From positions 2,366,558 to 2,430,557 of the forward strand of contig NZ_LR733293.1 of assembly GCF_902506095.1 (NCBI RefSeq): a DNA stretch of 64,000 nt. The letters run 5' to 3'. The notes under the pieces are model-generated. The model saw nothing but the letters and a program-made list of their open reading frames with translations. It did no database searches and was not told the origin of the DNA. Made by a program: the position numbers and the translations under genes. The stretch is from Arthrobacter sp. 9AX. GTDB lineage: Bacteria; Actinomycetota; Actinomycetes; Actinomycetales; Micrococcaceae. This document shows, piece by piece, positions 7,787 to 17,316 of this stretch (the stretch's first letter is position 1; each line of letters opens with the position of its first letter).

Positions 7787-8692
7787 CTAGGGCCGGTCCT
7801 GGCCCCGCCGTTTAAGGTAGCGTTCGAACTCCCTGGCGATCGACTCCCCGGTTGCTTCCGGAAGGTCTGCCGTGTCCTTTGCCTCCTCAAGCTGCCGGAC
7901 GTAGGCCGCGATTTCCGGGTCCTCGGTGGCCAGTTCGTCCACGCCGCGTTCCCAGGCGTCGGCTTCCTCCGCCAGCTCGTGCGTGTCCAGCGGCACCTGG
8001 AGCAGCTCCTCGATTCGGTGAAGGAGTGCCAGCTGGGCCTTCGGTGACGGGGCCTGCGCAACATAGTGCGGAACCGCGGCCCACAGTGAGACCGTGGGGA
8101 TTCCGGCCAGCAGTGACACTTCCGACAAAACGCCGACGATTCCCACGGGGCCCTCGTACTGTGAGGCTTCGAGGTTCATGCGTTCCCGCAGGGGTCCGTC
8201 GTCCGAGGACGTGCTGACGGGGATGGGCCGGCTGTGGGGAACGTCGGCCAGGAGTGCACCCACCAGGATGACGTAGTCAACACTCAAGGCTTCGGCATGC
8301 ACCAGGAGTTCGGCCGTATAGGCACGCCATTTATAGGACGGCTCCGTGCCCTGCACAAAAATGACGTCCACGTTCGAACCTGGTGCGCTGGCCTTGTAGA
8401 TGCGCGTGGAGGGCCACTTGATCTTGCGTTCGCCGGCCGCGTTCCTGCGGATCGTAGGGCGCGTGAACTGGAAGTCGTAATATTCGTCGGCGTCGACGGA
8501 CGCCACCTTCTTGCCGCCCCACAGCTTGTTGAGATAACGCAATGAGTCACTTGCGGCCTCACCGGCATCGTTCCAGCCTTCAAAGGCGGCAAGCATCACT
8601 GTCACGCGCTGCCCGTCGGGCACAGGCTGCAGGAACCGTTCGCGGGCGGGTTCCGCCCCCGGTTCGATGTTGTCTCCCTCGAAGCTATTCAT
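7787..8692 (-). CDS. PAC2 family protein (proteasome assembly chaperone-like)
   Basis: 301-aa member of the PAC2 family (same family as mycobacterial Rv2125). Recognisable elements are 'VMLAAFEGWNDAGEAAS', 'DADEYYDFQFTRP', 'VQGTEPSYKWRAYTAEL', 'LVGALLADVPHSRP' and 'GIVGVLSEVSLLAGIPTVS'. Eukaryotic PAC2 assists 20S assembly, but the bacterial proteins have no established proteasome role. Its occurrence here, 3 kb from the Pup-proteasome locus, is suggestive only. The C-terminal quarter is a charged helical extension. TAGGGT (8699-8704) ends 6 nt before the ATG, a probable leaderless start. Confidence 0.9.
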   Translation of the reverse strand: MNSFEGDNIEPGAEPARERFLQPVPDGQRVTVMLAAFEGWNDAGEAASDSLRYLNKLWGGKKVASVDADEYYDFQFTRPTIRRNAAGERKIKWPSTRIYKASAPGSNVDVIFVQGTEPSYKWRAYTAELLVHAEALSVDYVILVGALLADVPHSRPIPVSTSSDDGPLRERMNLEASQYEGPVGIVGVLSEVSLLAGIPTVSLWAAVPHYVAQAPSPKAQLALLHRIEELLQVPLDTHELAEEADAWERGVDELATEDPEIAAYVRQLEEAKDTADLPEATGESIAREFERYLKRRGQDRP

Positions 8693-8843
8693 TTCTTCAC
8701 CCTACGTCCAAGGAGCAGGCTGACGCATTGAATGAAGCGCCGAAAATTGGCGGTTTCCCCGCGGGATAACGCTGCAACCAGCACCATATTCGCCGACGGC
8801 GTAGCCACAGGCCGCGTCCAGACCGGCCCCGTAGACTTGGGGA

Positions 8844-9590
8844 ATGCGACAGCCAGCCACACGTTCCCCGCTCAAAGCCGTCCTCTGGGACATGGACGGC
8901 ACCATAGTGGACACCGAGCCCTACTGGATTGCCGCTGAGCATGCCTTGGTCGAAGCCCACGGGGGTACCTGGTCCCACCAGCAGGCCATGCAACTGGTGG
9001 GCCAATCGCTGACATTTTCCGCCGGGCTCCTCCGGCAGGCCGGCGTCGATCTTGAAATTCGGGAAATCATCGACCACCTCACCGCGGAAGTGGTGGCCAG
9101 CGTCCGGAAGCAGGTGCCATGGCGGCCCGGCGCACGGGAACTGCTCGAAGACCTCCATCAGGCCGGTGTCCGGTGTGCGCTTGTCACCATGTCTGAAGGA
9201 CCCCTCGCCCGGGAAGTGGTGGCCAGCCTTCCGCGGCCCTACTTCGAGGTCATCGTGACGGGAGATACGGTAACGCAGGGAAAGCCACACCCGGAGGCCT
9301 ACCTCAAGGCAGTGGAACTGCTCCAGACAACCGACCCGGACCTTTCCCGGGACAACTGCGTCGCGTTGGAAGACTCAACGCCCGGAGTGGCAGCCGCCGT
9401 GGCCTCCGGCGTGGCCACCGTTGCCATCCCGCACATCGTCCCGCTGCCGGAGGACGAGGGCTACTTCCTGTGGGAATCACTGGCAGGCCGCTCCCTGGCT
9501 GACCTTGAAGACCTCCTCCTGGGACGATCAGTTCCGGACGCTTCAGCCCAGCTGGAAGGGGCCGGGGCGCCGGGGACCACCCATGACTGA
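8844..9590 (+). CDS. HAD superfamily phosphatase (beta-phosphoglucomutase-like)
   Basis: 248-aa haloacid dehalogenase-fold hydrolase. Motif I is 'LWDMDGTIVDTEPYW' (nucleophile Asp and acid/base Asp), motif II 'CALVTMSEG' (a Met replaces the second Ser/Thr), motif III Lys in 'TQGKPHPEAYL', and motif IV 'CVALEDSTPGVAAAVASG'. An alpha-helical C1 cap lies between motifs I and II, as in subfamily IA sugar-phosphate and phosphoglycolate phosphatases. TAGACT (8832-8837) ends 6 nt before the ATG. Its stop overlaps the start of the site-2 protease by 8 bp, so the two are coupled. The substrate cannot be assigned. Confidence 0.9.
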   Translation: MRQPATRSPLKAVLWDMDGTIVDTEPYWIAAEHALVEAHGGTWSHQQAMQLVGQSLTFSAGLLRQAGVDLEIREIIDHLTAEVVASVRKQVPWRPGARELLEDLHQAGVRCALVTMSEGPLAREVVASLPRPYFEVIVTGDTVTQGKPHPEAYLKAVELLQTTDPDLSRDNCVALEDSTPGVAAAVASGVATVAIPHIVPLPEDEGYFLWESLAGRSLADLEDLLLGRSVPDASAQLEGAGAPGTTHD

Positions 9591-10749
9591 GACGGCTGCA
9601 CCGGTCCGCCGTGAAGGCATCCCCCTGGGACGGATTGCAGGGGTCCCCATCGTCCTGGCCTACTCATGGTTCGTCATCGCCGCGTTCACGGTGATTGTCT
9701 ACGGACCGGTCCTGGACCGGAGCAACCCGGCTCTGGGGGCCAGCGCCTACGTCGTGGCCTTCGCTTACGCTGTCCTGCTGCTCATTTCGGTGCTGGTGCA
9801 TGAACTGGCCCACGCCCTGACGGCCAGGATTTACGGCTGGCCCACCCAGAAGATTGTGCTCAACCTGTGGGGCGGGCACACCCAGTTCGACAGCTTCACG
9901 GCCACGCCGGGACGGTCCGTCCTGGTGGCCCTCGCCGGTCCGGCCGCCAACTTCATCCTGGCCGCCGGTGCCTGGCTGATGCTCAACGCTGTTCCACTTG
10001 GCAGCGTCGCCGAAATCCTCACCAACATCTTTATGTGGGCCAACTTCCTTATCGGCGTCTTCAACGTCCTGCCCGGGCTGCCCCTGGACGGCGGCCGGCT
10101 GGTGGAATCTGCCGTCTGGAAGGCCACCGGCAGCCAGGCCAAAGGCACAGTGGCGGCAGGCTGGGGCGGGCGCCTCATCGTGATCGCGCTGGGCTATTGG
10201 TTCATCCTCCGACCGCTGCTGGCCGGCGATTCGCCCGAGTTCAGCCTGCTCATGATAACCGTCCTGGTGGGCGGCTTCCTCTGGATGGGCGCCTCGGCAG
10301 CCATCCAGCAGGGAACCCTCCGGGGACGGCTCCACCTGGTCAGCGCGGCAGGACTGTCTACGCCGGCCGTCGGGCTGCCGGCCACGGCGTCAGTCCAGGA
10401 GGCCCTCCGGATGGGGGCGCCGTCGTCAACCTCGGTAGTGGTCTGCGCCGCGGACGGACGCCCGCAGGGAATAGTTGACCCGGCCGCCCTGCACACCGTC
10501 CCCGCCGCCGCAGCCGGAACCACCCCGCTGAGTGCGGTGTCCTACGCCCTCGCCCCCGGGGCCTATGTGCCCGAATGGTCCAAGGGCCAGGAGCTCCTGC
10601 ACTTCCTTTCACAGCTGGAAGGGCGGGATTACGCCGTGGTGGACCACAACGGCAAGGTCACGGGCCTGCTCTCGCAGGAAGCCGTGCTGTCCGCCATCAC
10701 GGGCAGGCAACCGCGGCAGAATGGGCGCCCGCGGGGCAGGAACCGGTAG
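9583..10749 (+). CDS. Site-2 protease family (M50) membrane metalloprotease with C-terminal CBS-like region
   Basis: 388-aa multi-pass intramembrane zinc protease. The metal motif 'LVHELAHALTA' (HExxH) lies in an early transmembrane helix, and the second metal region is 'FNVLPGLPLDGGR'. This is the M50B group exemplified by mycobacterial Rip2/Rip3-like proteins. About six hydrophobic segments precede a soluble C-terminal part (roughly residues 240-388) resembling a CBS pair, with 'GLPATASVQEALRMG' and 'RDYAVVDHNGKVTGLLSQEAV'. CBS pairs usually bind adenine nucleotides and may gate activity. It overlaps the HAD gene by ATGACTGA. Likely substrates are anti-sigma factors or remnant signal peptides; none is identified here. 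Confidence 0.9.
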   Translation: MTETAAPVRREGIPLGRIAGVPIVLAYSWFVIAAFTVIVYGPVLDRSNPALGASAYVVAFAYAVLLLISVLVHELAHALTARIYGWPTQKIVLNLWGGHTQFDSFTATPGRSVLVALAGPAANFILAAGAWLMLNAVPLGSVAEILTNIFMWANFLIGVFNVLPGLPLDGGRLVESAVWKATGSQAKGTVAAGWGGRLIVIALGYWFILRPLLAGDSPEFSLLMITVLVGGFLWMGASAAIQQGTLRGRLHLVSAAGLSTPAVGLPATASVQEALRMGAPSSTSVVVCAADGRPQGIVDPAALHTVPAAAAGTTPLSAVSYALAPGAYVPEWSKGQELLHFLSQLEGRDYAVVDHNGKVTGLLSQEAVLSAITGRQPRQNGRPRGRNR

Positions 10750-10752
10750 AGT
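10747..10752 (+). promoter_or_regulatory. Probable -10 box of trmI
   Basis: TAGAGT overlaps the stop codon of the protease gene. It would give a leader of about 85 nt before the trmI ribosome-binding site. No clear -35. Confidence 0.35.
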
Positions 10753-10844
10753 TACCTGCCGGCAGTGCATTGCCGCCGCCACAGCGCAACGTCCTTCAGG
10801 ACGTCTACGCGGGGCACAACAGTTTTACAGGAGCGAGGAATATC

Positions 10845-11909
10845 ATGAGCAGCGAAACTGCCGTCAACGAAGCCGCCGCGGCAGCCCAACCCGGTGTTGC
10901 CCCCGGCGCCTCGCAGCCGGTGGGAGCTGCCCGCCGCCGCGGTCCCTTCCGGGAAGGCGAACGCGTCCAGCTCACTGACGAGCGGGGCCGCATGAACACT
11001 GTCACCCTCGAAAGCGGCGGCGCGTTCCACACCCACCGCGGCTTCCTGAACCACGATGAAATCATCGGCAAAATGGACGGCTCCGTGGTGGTCAACAACG
11101 TTGGCCAGCAGTACCAGACGCTGCGCCCGCTGCTCTCGGACTTCGTACTGTCCATGCCCCGCGGCGCTGCGGTGGTCTACCCCAAAGACGCCGGCCAAAT
11201 CGTCACCATGGCGGACATCTTCCCCGGCGCACGCGTAGTAGAGGCCGGCGTGGGCTCCGGCGCCCTGTCCATCTCGCTGCTCCGCGCGGTGGGCGACAAC
11301 GGCTACCTGCACTCCTTCGAACGGCGTGAGGAATTCGCGGACATCGCCCGCGGCAACGTCGAAACCATTTTCGGCGGCCCCCACCCGGCCTGGCAGATCA
11401 CCCTGGGCGACTTCCAGGAAGAGGTTGTCCGGACCGAAGAACCCGGCTCTGTGGACCGCGTGGTCCTGGACATGCTTGCCCCCTGGGAGTGCCTGGATGC
11501 CGTGGCCACTGTCCTCGCGCCGGGCGGCGTGTGGATCAACTACGTCGCCACCGTTACCCAGCTGTCCCGCACCGCCGAGGCCATCCGCGCGGACGGCCGG
11601 TTCACCGAACCCGACGCCTGGGAGTCCATGGTGCGCGGCTGGCATCTCGAAGGACTCGCAGTCCGCCCCGACCACCGCATGGTGGCGCACACCGGATTCC
11701 TGCTGGTCACCCGCCGGCTGGCCGACGGCGTCACGGGCATCTCCGTCAAGCGCCGGCCCTCCAAGACCGAGTTCAACGAAGAGGATGTCAACGCCTGGAC
11801 GCCCGGCGCAGTAGGGGAGCGGGCCGTCTCCGACAAGAAGCTCCGGCGCGCCGCACGCGACGCCATCGCGGGGACGAACGTCGTGGACACACCGGAGATC
11901 ACGAACTAG
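10845..11909 (+). CDS. trmI: tRNA (adenine-58-N1)-methyltransferase TrmI
   Basis: 354-aa SAM-dependent enzyme making m1A58 in the T-loop of tRNA; the mycobacterial orthologue Rv2118c is also near the proteasome genes. An N-terminal beta-barrel region ('FREGERVQLTDERGRMNTV', 'HRGFLNHDEIIGKMDGSVV') precedes the Rossmann fold. SAM motif I is 'VVEAGVGSGALSISLLRAV', and the catalytic region 'RVVLDMLAPWECLDAV' carries the conserved D-x-P. The ATG at 10845 is preceded by AGGAGCGAGGAA. The frame extends upstream but inside the preceding protease gene, so it was trimmed. About 35 extra low-complexity Ala/Pro residues start the protein. Confidence 0.95.
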   Translation: MSSETAVNEAAAAAQPGVAPGASQPVGAARRRGPFREGERVQLTDERGRMNTVTLESGGAFHTHRGFLNHDEIIGKMDGSVVVNNVGQQYQTLRPLLSDFVLSMPRGAAVVYPKDAGQIVTMADIFPGARVVEAGVGSGALSISLLRAVGDNGYLHSFERREEFADIARGNVETIFGGPHPAWQITLGDFQEEVVRTEEPGSVDRVVLDMLAPWECLDAVATVLAPGGVWINYVATVTQLSRTAEAIRADGRFTEPDAWESMVRGWHLEGLAVRPDHRMVAHTGFLLVTRRLADGVTGISVKRRPSKTEFNEEDVNAWTPGAVGERAVSDKKLRRAARDAIAGTNVVDTPEITN

Positions 11910-11991
11910 TCCATATTTCGGGAGTCTCCATCCCTACCTGCCATCTTGGGGCTAAGGTCTTAATAGAAGCGCAGGAAGGGGCTGATACATC

Positions 11992-13743
11992 ATGGAGACG
12001 CCAAACCAGGACTCCGGACGTACACCGGCAGAGCAGTCTGCCGCCAACGACCTCTCGGTTGCCGACCGCCAGGTCAACATCCTCCGGGACAAGCTCAGGC
12101 ACATCGACCGCCAGTTGGCTGCGGCAACGCAGAACAACACCAAGCTGGTCACCATGCTTGAGGCCGCGAAGGCCGAGATTCTCCGGCTGAAGAACGCGTT
12201 GGACCAGGAAGGACAACCTCCCTACAGCTTCGGCACCATTCTTCAGCTGAATCCGCGGCGGCAGGCTTCGCCGGGCAACAGCGGGCAGGCGGCCACCGAA
12301 GAATCAGTAGACATCTTCAACGCCGGCCGGAAGATGCGGGTGGGCATCAGCCCGCTGGTGAACATCAACCAGCTGGCGGTGGGCCAGGAGGTCCTGCTGA
12401 ACGAGGCCCTCCTCGTTGTTGCCGGCCTGGGATATGAGCGGGCCGGTGAGCTGGCCACCCTTAAGGAAATGCTCGGCGCCGACCGCGTCCTCGTGGTGGG
12501 CCGGGCCGATGAAGAGCGGGTGGTCCGGCTTTCCGGGGCGCTCCTGGCCGAAAAGCTCCGGGTGGGCGACGCCCTCTCCATCGACTCCAGGACCGGGTAC
12601 GCGCTTGAGAAGGTGCCGCGGTCCGAGGTGGAGAACCTGGTCCTGGAAGAAGTCCCGGACATCACGTACGAGGACATCGGCGGACTCGGGCCGCAGATCG
12701 AACAGATCCGCGACGCCGTTGAACTGCCTTTCCTGCACCCGGACCTCTACCGGGAACATGGGCTGAAGGCGCCCAAGGGCATCCTGCTGTACGGTCCGCC
12801 CGGTTGCGGCAAGACGCTCATCGCCAAGGCCGTGGCCAACTCGCTGGCGGCCCGCGCCGCGGAGCGTTCCGGGAACGTGGACCTGAAGAGCTACTTCCTG
12901 AACATCAAAGGCCCGGAGCTGCTGGACAAGTACGTGGGGGAGACCGAGCGGCACATCCGCCTCATCTTCTCCCGGGCACGCGAGAAGGCATCGGACGGCA
13001 GCCCGGTAGTGGTGTTTTTCGATGAGATGGATTCGCTGTTCCGCACCCGCGGGACCGGGATTTCCTCCGACGTCGAAACAACCATTGTGCCCCAGCTGCT
13101 GAGCGAGATCGACGGCGTGGAGCGGCTGGACAACGTCATTGTCATCGGCGCGTCCAACCGCGAGGACATGATCGATCCGGCCATCCTTCGGCCCGGCAGG
13201 CTGGACGTTAAGGTCAAGATCCACCGCCCGGACGCCGAGGCCGCGGCCGACATTTTCAACAAGTACATCACCACGGACCTGCCGTTCCACGAGTCCGATC
13301 TCGCCGAGCACAACGGCGACGTCCAGGCCACCGTTGACGCTATGGTCCAGCGCACTGTGGAGGCCATGTACTCTACGGACAAGTCCAATGAGTTCCTGGA
13401 AGTCACCTACGCCAACGGCGATACCGAGATGCTGTACTTCAAGGACTTCAACTCCGGCGCAGTGGTCCAGAATGTGGTGGACCGGGCCAAGAAGTACGCC
13501 ATCAAGGACCTCCTCACCCTGCACCAGAAGGGGCTCCGGATCGAGCACCTGCTCCGTGCCGTAGTGGACGAATTCCGCGAGCACGAGGACATGCCCAACA
13601 CCACCAACCCGGACGACTGGGCCCGCATCTCCGGCAAGAAGGGCGAACGGATCACCTACATCCGCACCATCGTCCAGGGAAAGGCCGGCCAGGAGCCTGG
13701 AAAGTCCATCGAAACAATGCCCACCACAGGACAGTATCTATGA
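11992..13743 (+). CDS. arc: Proteasome-associated AAA ATPase Arc/Mpa
   Basis: 583-aa hexameric ATPase that recognises Pup-tagged proteins, unfolds them and feeds the 20S proteasome. The order is a coiled coil (about 20-72, the Pup docking site), tandem OB domains (about 75-220), then the AAA module with Walker A 'GPPGCGKT' (268-275), Walker B '[12 protein letters not shown]' and the sensor region '[11 protein letters not shown]'. The C-terminus ends in G-Q-Y-L, the penultimate-tyrosine motif that docks into the proteasome alpha ring. The start has AGGAAGGGG upstream; TAAGGT at 11953-11958 is a possible -10. Its stop overlaps the dop start (ATGA). Confidence 0.97.
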   Translation: METPNQDSGRTPAEQSAANDLSVADRQVNILRDKLRHIDRQLAAATQNNTKLVTMLEAAKAEILRLKNALDQEGQPPYSFGTILQLNPRRQASPGNSGQAATEESVDIFNAGRKMRVGISPLVNINQLAVGQEVLLNEALLVVAGLGYERAGELATLKEMLGADRVLVVGRADEERVVRLSGALLAEKLRVGDALSIDSRTGYALEKVPRSEVENLVLEEVPDITYEDIGGLGPQIEQIRDAVELPFLHPDLYREHGLKAPKGILLYGPPGCGKTLIAKAVANSLAARAAERSGNVDLKSYFLNIKGPELLDKYVGETERHIRLIFSRAREKASDGSPVVVFFDEMDSLFRTRGTGISSDVETTIVPQLLSEIDGVERLDNVIVIGASNREDMIDPAILRPGRLDVKVKIHRPDAEAAADIFNKYITTDLPFHESDLAEHNGDVQATVDAMVQRTVEAMYSTDKSNEFLEVTYANGDTEMLYFKDFNSGAVVQNVVDRAKKYAIKDLLTLHQKGLRIEHLLRAVVDEFREHEDMPNTTNPDDWARISGKKGERITYIRTIVQGKAGQEPGKSIETMPTTGQYL

Positions 13744-15413
13744 CGGCAGCGCAGGAACCCGCCGCCGGGGGCGCCCTCCCCGTGGGCGGGGCCATGCGTG
13801 TCATGGGAGCAGAGACCGAATACGGCATCCATGCCCCGTCCGCCCCGTCCGCGAACGCCACCATGATGAGCGCCCGCGTGGTGCAGGCTTACGCCCAGGT
13901 AACGCGGCAGCGTGCCGCCGGCGGGGCGGAAACCCGTTGGGACTATACGGACGAGGAGCCGCTGCACGACGCCCGCGGCTGGACCGTGGACAGAGGCGCG
14001 GCGCATCCCAGCCAACTCACCGACCAGCCGCCGGTGCTGGACGCGGAAGCTGTGGCCCTGGCCTACGGCCGGGAAGACCTCGAGCTTGACGGGCAGGACG
14101 AGTCCGGCACGCTGTTGATGAACATGGTCCTGGGGAACGGGGCCAGGCTGTACGTGGACCATGCGCACCCGGAGTACTCAAGCCCCGAAGTCACGAACCC
14201 CCGGGACGCCGTGGCGTGGGACGCCGCCGGTGACCTCGTGGCGCTGGCCACGGTACGGCGGCTGGCCGCCGACCCGGACCTGCCGCCGGTGAACCTCTAC
14301 AAGAACAATACGGACAACAAGTCGGTATCCTACGGCTCGCACGAGAACTACCTCATGCCCAGGTCAGTTCCCTTTGGCGACATTGTCCGGGGCCTGACGC
14401 CGTTCTTCGTCAGCCGCCAGGTCCTCTGCGGCTCCGGGCGGGTGGGGATCGGCCAGGACGCGTCCACCCCGGGTTACCAGATGAGCCAGCGGGCCGACTT
14501 CTTCGAGGCGGAAGTGGGCCTGGAGACCACCATCCGCCGCCCCATCATCAACACCCGGGACGAGCCGCACGCGACCGCCGACAAGTACCGGCGCCTCCAC
14601 GTCATCATCGGGGACGCCAACCTCAGCCAGGTCTCCAACTACCTGAAATTCGGGACCACGTCCATGGTCCTCAGCCTCATCGAGGCCGGGCTTGCACCGA
14701 AGATCGAGGTCTACGAACCTGTTGCCGCCCTGCAGGCGGTCAGCCACGATACGTCGCTTACCGCCACCGTGAGGCTGCAGGACGGCAGGCGGGTAACTGC
14801 CCTGGACCTGCAGTGGATGTACCACGAAGCGGCCGCAAAGCTCGCCCAGGACACCGGCGTCGGTGATGCGGTGGACGGCGACGGACACACGCACGACGTC
14901 CTGGACCGCTGGGCCGCCGTGCTTTCCCAGCTGGACAGCGACCGGGCAGCTGCCGCGGCCTCTGTGGAATGGCTCGCCAAGCTCTCCCTCCTCGAGGGTT
15001 ACCGCGACCGCGACGGACTTGAATGGAACGATGCCCGGCTCGGGCTGATCGACCTCCAATGGGCGGACATCAGGCCCGAGAAAGGCCTGTACTACCGGCT
15101 CCTTGCCAGGAACCGCATGGACAGGATCATTGACGACGGCGCCATCGCGGCGGCGGTGGGAGAGCCGCCGTCGGACACCCGCGCGTTCTTCCGCGGCAAG
15201 TGCATCAGCAGCTTCGGCAAGGACGTGGTGGGGGCCAGCTGGGACTCGGTCATTTTCGACGTGCCGGGCTACGGCCGGCTCCAGCGCGTGCCCACCCGGG
15301 AACCCCTGAGGGGAACGAAAGCCTTGACCGGAACGTTGTTCGAACGCTACCGGGAAGCAGGCCCTTTCCTCGCGGAGCTGCTGGGACACAGCACCGCTCC
15401 GCCTCCGGCATAA
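13740..15413 (+). CDS. dop: Deamidase/depupylase of Pup (Dop)
   Basis: 557-aa carboxylate-amine/glutamine synthetase-like enzyme. It converts the C-terminal Gln of Pup to Glu and also removes Pup from substrates. The N-terminal nucleotide-binding strand is '[15 protein letters not shown]'. It is followed by a long insertion rich in Ala and Arg (about residues 32-80), the Dop loop absent from PafA. The acidic active-site region is '[14 protein letters not shown]', then '[19 protein letters not shown]' and '[12 protein letters not shown]', shared with PafA. Pup in this genome ends in Gln, so Dop is required before ligation. ATGA overlap with arc indicates translational coupling. Confidence 0.96.
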   Translation: MTAAQEPAAGGALPVGGAMRVMGAETEYGIHAPSAPSANATMMSARVVQAYAQVTRQRAAGGAETRWDYTDEEPLHDARGWTVDRGAAHPSQLTDQPPVLDAEAVALAYGREDLELDGQDESGTLLMNMVLGNGARLYVDHAHPEYSSPEVTNPRDAVAWDAAGDLVALATVRRLAADPDLPPVNLYKNNTDNKSVSYGSHENYLMPRSVPFGDIVRGLTPFFVSRQVLCGSGRVGIGQDASTPGYQMSQRADFFEAEVGLETTIRRPIINTRDEPHATADKYRRLHVIIGDANLSQVSNYLKFGTTSMVLSLIEAGLAPKIEVYEPVAALQAVSHDTSLTATVRLQDGRRVTALDLQWMYHEAAAKLAQDTGVGDAVDGDGHTHDVLDRWAAVLSQLDSDRAAAAASVEWLAKLSLLEGYRDRDGLEWNDARLGLIDLQWADIRPEKGLYYRLLARNRMDRIIDDGAIAAAVGEPPSDTRAFFRGKCISSFGKDVVGASWDSVIFDVPGYGRLQRVPTREPLRGTKALTGTLFERYREAGPFLAELLGHSTAPPPA

Positions 15414-15496
15414 ACCGCGCCGGAACGCCCGCTTCGTGGCAGGATGGGCATATCGGAGGATCCGCCGGATCCCACCGCAGCAAGGGAGAGGTAACC

Positions 15497-15700
15497 ATGG
15501 CAGGCCAGGAGCAGCAGCAGCCACAATCGCGCGACAGCCAGGTCGACGAAGACATTCCCGAGGCACCCCCGGCGCCGCCCGAAGCGCAGGCATCAGCAGC
15601 CACTGAAGGCGTTGATGACCTCCTCGACGAGATCGACGGAGTCCTCGAATCCAACGCCGAGGAGTTCGTGCGCGCCTTCGTCCAAAAAGGCGGCCAGTAA
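15497..15700 (+). CDS. pup: Prokaryotic ubiquitin-like protein Pup
   Basis: 67-aa intrinsically disordered modifier that is attached to substrate lysines. The first half is Gln/Glu/Ala/Pro-rich; the conserved second half reads 'EGVDDLLDEIDGVLESNAE' and ends '...FVQKGGQ'. The terminal Gln must be deamidated by Dop before PafA uses it. The helix-forming segment (about 35-60) is the part that folds against the Arc coiled coil. AGGGAGAGG precedes the ATG. It sits 83 bp downstream of dop and 74 bp upstream of prcB. Confidence 0.97.
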   Translation: MAGQEQQQPQSRDSQVDEDIPEAPPAPPEAQASAATEGVDDLLDEIDGVLESNAEEFVRAFVQKGGQ

Positions 15701-15774
15701 CCCGAGGGTGGCGGACGCCGCGGCCGGCCGGGATCTGTACCGACGTTGAAGAACTACGTTCAAGGAGTGCATGA

Positions 15775-16596
15775 GTGCAGGAATCAACCGCCAACCAGGT
15801 AGCCGCCAACGCCACCTCATCCTTTACCGAACATCTGCAGCGGGACCGGCCGGAACTCCTGCCCTATAACAGGGGACTCCAGGCCAGTGCGCCAGGCACC
15901 GCTCCGCTGCAGGTGCCGCATGCCACCACCATCGTCGCGTTGAGCTACGCCGGCGGTGTGCTGATGGCCGGGGACCGGCGGGCCACCATGGGCAACGTGA
16001 TTGCCAGCAGGCACATTGAAAAAGTCTTTCCCGCGGACCGCTACTCCGTCCTGGGCATCGCCGGTACCGCCGGTATCGCCATCGATCTCACCCGCCTGTT
16101 CCAGGTGGAACTCGAGCACTACGAAAAGATCGAAGGCACCCTCCTCAGCCTCGAAGGCAAGGCCAACAGGCTGGGCGCGATGATCCGCGGCAACCTGCCC
16201 CTGGCCATGCAGGGGCTGGCCGTGGTGCCGCTGTTCGCCGGTTTCGATACCAGCGCCGGCGTCGGGAGGCTCTTCTCCTACGACGTCACCGGCGGCAGGT
16301 ACGAGGAACACGAACACCACACTGTGGGCTCCGGTTCGGTCTTCGCCCGGGGCGCCCTGAAGAAGCTGTGGCGGCCCGACCTGACCGAGGCCGACGCCGT
16401 CTCTGTCGCCGTCGAGGCCCTTTACGATGCGGCCGACGACGATTCCGCCACCGGCGGCCCGGATACCGTCCGAAAGCTGTGGCCCGTCATCTACACCGTG
16501 GACAGGAGCGGCGCCCGGCGGGTGGCTGAGAACGAAATCGCCGCCGCAAGCGTGAACATTATCGAGGCCCGCACCACCGCCGGACGGGAGGCCTGA
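15775..16596 (+). CDS. prcB: Proteasome beta subunit PrcB
   Basis: 273-aa precursor of the catalytic 20S subunit. A 50-residue propeptide precedes the mature N-terminus '[19 protein letters not shown]', making Thr51 the nucleophile after autoprocessing, with the conserved 'GDRRATMGN' (Asp17/Lys33 region; Arg is seen at the usual segment) downstream. 'VVPLFAGFD' and '[14 protein letters not shown]' are conserved strand and helix segments. The GTG start is supported by AAGGAG at 15762-15767; an ATG at 15771 is in another frame. It is 1 bp from prcA. Confidence 0.96.
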   Translation: MQESTANQVAANATSSFTEHLQRDRPELLPYNRGLQASAPGTAPLQVPHATTIVALSYAGGVLMAGDRRATMGNVIASRHIEKVFPADRYSVLGIAGTAGIAIDLTRLFQVELEHYEKIEGTLLSLEGKANRLGAMIRGNLPLAMQGLAVVPLFAGFDTSAGVGRLFSYDVTGGRYEEHEHHTVGSGSVFARGALKKLWRPDLTEADAVSVAVEALYDAADDDSATGGPDTVRKLWPVIYTVDRSGARRVAENEIAAASVNIIEARTTAGREA

Positions 16597-16597
16597 G

Positions 16598-17308
16598 ATG
16601 ACGCAGCAGTTTTACGTATCGCCTGAGCAACTGATGAAGGACCGTGCGGACTTCGCACGGAAGGGCATCGCCCGAGGCAGGTCCGTGGCAGTGATCAGCT
16701 GCGCGGACGGCATCGCGCTGGTAGCCGAAAACCCCTCTCCGTCCCTGCACAAGATCGGCGAGATCTACGACAAAATTGCGTTCGCCGCCGTCGGAAAATA
16801 CAACGAATTCGAAAGCCTCCGGCAGGCCGGCGTACGGTACGCCGACGTCCGCGGCTACTCCTACGACCGCGAGGACGTCACCGCACGCGGCCTCGCCAGT
16901 GTCTATGCCCAAAGCCTGGGCGCTGTGTTCACCGCCGAGCAGAAGCCGTTCGAGGTGGAACTGGCAGTAGCGGAGGTAGGTCCAACGCAGGCTGACGACC
17001 ACCTGTACCGGCTGACCTTCGACGGTTCCATCGCGGACGAGCACCAGTTCGTAGTGATGGGCGGTCAGGCGGAGAAGGTCTCAGCGGCAATCGACGAGGG
17101 CTGGCGCAGCTCACTGAGCTTCGCCGAGGCCTTGCGCCTTGCCCTGGCAGCCCTCGTCCCGGCCACGGAATCCGGGGACCGTCCGCAGGCGCTGCCTGCC
17201 GCGGCGGTGGAAGTTGCCGTGCTGGACAGGCAGTCGGAGAGCTCACGGGGCTCGCGCCGCGCCTTCCGGCGGCTTGACGACGCGGACATCACTGCACTGC
17301 TGGCCTAG
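16598..17308 (+). CDS. prcA: Proteasome alpha subunit PrcA
   Basis: 236-aa structural ring subunit of the 20S core that forms the gated entry pore and receives the Arc C-termini. It has the alpha-type N-terminal H0 helix region '[19 protein letters not shown]', then '[19 protein letters not shown]' and '[19 protein letters not shown]'. There is no catalytic Thr, as expected. The C-terminal tail (about 190-236) is charged and flexible. The gene starts directly after the prcB stop (one base between), consistent with coupled 1:1 expression. Confidence 0.96.
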   Translation: MTQQFYVSPEQLMKDRADFARKGIARGRSVAVISCADGIALVAENPSPSLHKIGEIYDKIAFAAVGKYNEFESLRQAGVRYADVRGYSYDREDVTARGLASVYAQSLGAVFTAEQKPFEVELAVAEVGPTQADDHLYRLTFDGSIADEHQFVVMGGQAEKVSAAIDEGWRSSLSFAEALRLALAALVPATESGDRPQALPAAAVEVAVLDRQSESSRGSRRAFRRLDDADITALLA

Positions 17309-17316
17309 GAGGACAC

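Noticed and set aside
10575-10844. Upstream extension of trmI
   Set aside because: Lies within the protease gene in another frame; the true start has AGGAGCGAGGAA.
12304-13584. 426-aa minus-strand frame inside arc
   Set aside because: Shadow of the ATPase coding strand, repetitive Val/Gly/His-rich composition.
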